Of a stretch of DNA of 5,906 nucleotides, positions 5,591 to 5,906 are shown piece by piece. The DNA lies in assembly GCA_934457515.1 (NCBI GenBank), contig CAKSHV010000103.1, positions 1 through 5,906 on the forward strand, given 5' to 3'. The DNA comes from an uncultured Clostridia bacterium (GTDB lineage Bacteria; Bacillota; Clostridia; RGIG6154). The translations under genes were made by a program, and so were the position numbers. The notes below the pieces were generated by a model, which had not been told where the DNA came from, searched no databases, and saw only the letters and a list, made by a program, of their open reading frames with translations. How positions within the stretch are numbered: position 1 is the stretch's first letter; every line of letters begins with the position of its first letter.

Positions 5591-5906
5591 ATGAAAAAAA
5601 TAACGGCGTTGGGACTTGTTTTGCTTATGCTTTTGGGCACGTTTTGCGTAAGTCCCGTTTTTGCCGCAGACGGCACGACCATTTGCATTACGCCCGAAGA
5701 TTTTAAAGAAAATTTAGGTTCGTGGACATATCAGCAGGATGACGGGTCGAAACCGTTTGAGAGCATGTTAATCGGCCGTTCGGACAAGGCGAAGGAGTTG
5801 TTAAAGCCCGCGGGCGTGAACATTGACGTTCCGGCAGACGGAACGTATACCGTTTATGTGCGCACGCGCGACTATGCGACTTACCCGGGAACCAGACAGT
5901 CGCAGA
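5591..5906 (+). CDS. Secreted protein, N-terminal part, runs off the window
   Basis: The first 105 residues of a gene still open at the right edge. It begins with a clear signal peptide: lysines at 2-3, a hydrophobic core (about 5-20, rich in Leu) and a likely cleavage after V-F-A (residues 23-25). No lipobox precedes Cys19, so a lipoprotein is unlikely. The visible mature part is soluble, with W-T-Y-Q-Q-D at 45-50 and a beta-rich segment NIDVPADGTYTVYVRTRDYA (about 75-94). Such G-T-Y-x-V-x-V-R-T-R-D strands occur in jelly-roll, carbohydrate-binding-like modules at the front of exported carbohydrate-active or oxidoreductase-type proteins. That comparison is from memory and tentative. It lies 32 bases after the glycosidase-like gene with no terminator between, so the two are probably one operon. 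The domain that would reveal its function lies outside the window. Confidence 0.85.
   Translation, partial: MKKITALGLVLLMLLGTFCVSPVFAADGTTICITPEDFKENLGSWTYQQDDGSKPFESMLIGRSDKAKELLKPAGVNIDVPADGTYTVYVRTRDYATYPGTRQSQ

Overview
The window looks like chromosomal DNA from a Clostridia-type member of the Bacillota, probably an uncultured anaerobe of the kind found in guts. Three things point this way: the order dnaK-dnaJ-prmA with closely Gram-positive-like protein sequences, strong AGGAGG-type ribosome binding sites, and short AT-rich intergenic regions with T-tailed hairpins. The family or genus cannot be fixed from the sequence alone.

Left part (1-2908, + strand): the distal half of a class I heat-shock operon. 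It holds the C-terminal part of DnaK (start lies outside the window), a complete class A DnaJ with J domain, Gly/Phe region and four zinc-binding repeats, and a complete ribosomal protein L11 methyltransferase (PrmA). A perfect 10-bp hairpin sits between dnaK and dnaJ, and a T-tailed hairpin lies just after the prmA stop. DnaK and DnaJ work together in protein folding. PrmA is a translation-apparatus methylase that often travels with them in Clostridia.

Middle part (2909-4389): a small cysteine-rich protein resembling the YkgJ cysteine-cluster family on the + strand, then a bidirectional terminator hairpin, then a convergent AraC/XylS-type regulator on the - strand.

Right part (4390-5906): a short AT-rich divergent promoter region with two sets of direct repeats, then a + strand gene for a cytoplasmic protein with a predicted TIM-barrel, glycoside-hydrolase-like fold, followed 32 bases later by the start of a secreted protein that runs off the window. 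The arrangement suggests a carbohydrate-use locus controlled by the divergent AraC-type regulator, but the substrate cannot be read from the sequence. The glycosidase-like protein is the least familiar element and the best candidate for an undescribed function. No RNA gene, CRISPR array, insertion sequence or phage feature was seen, and no stretch above 300 bases lacks a gene.
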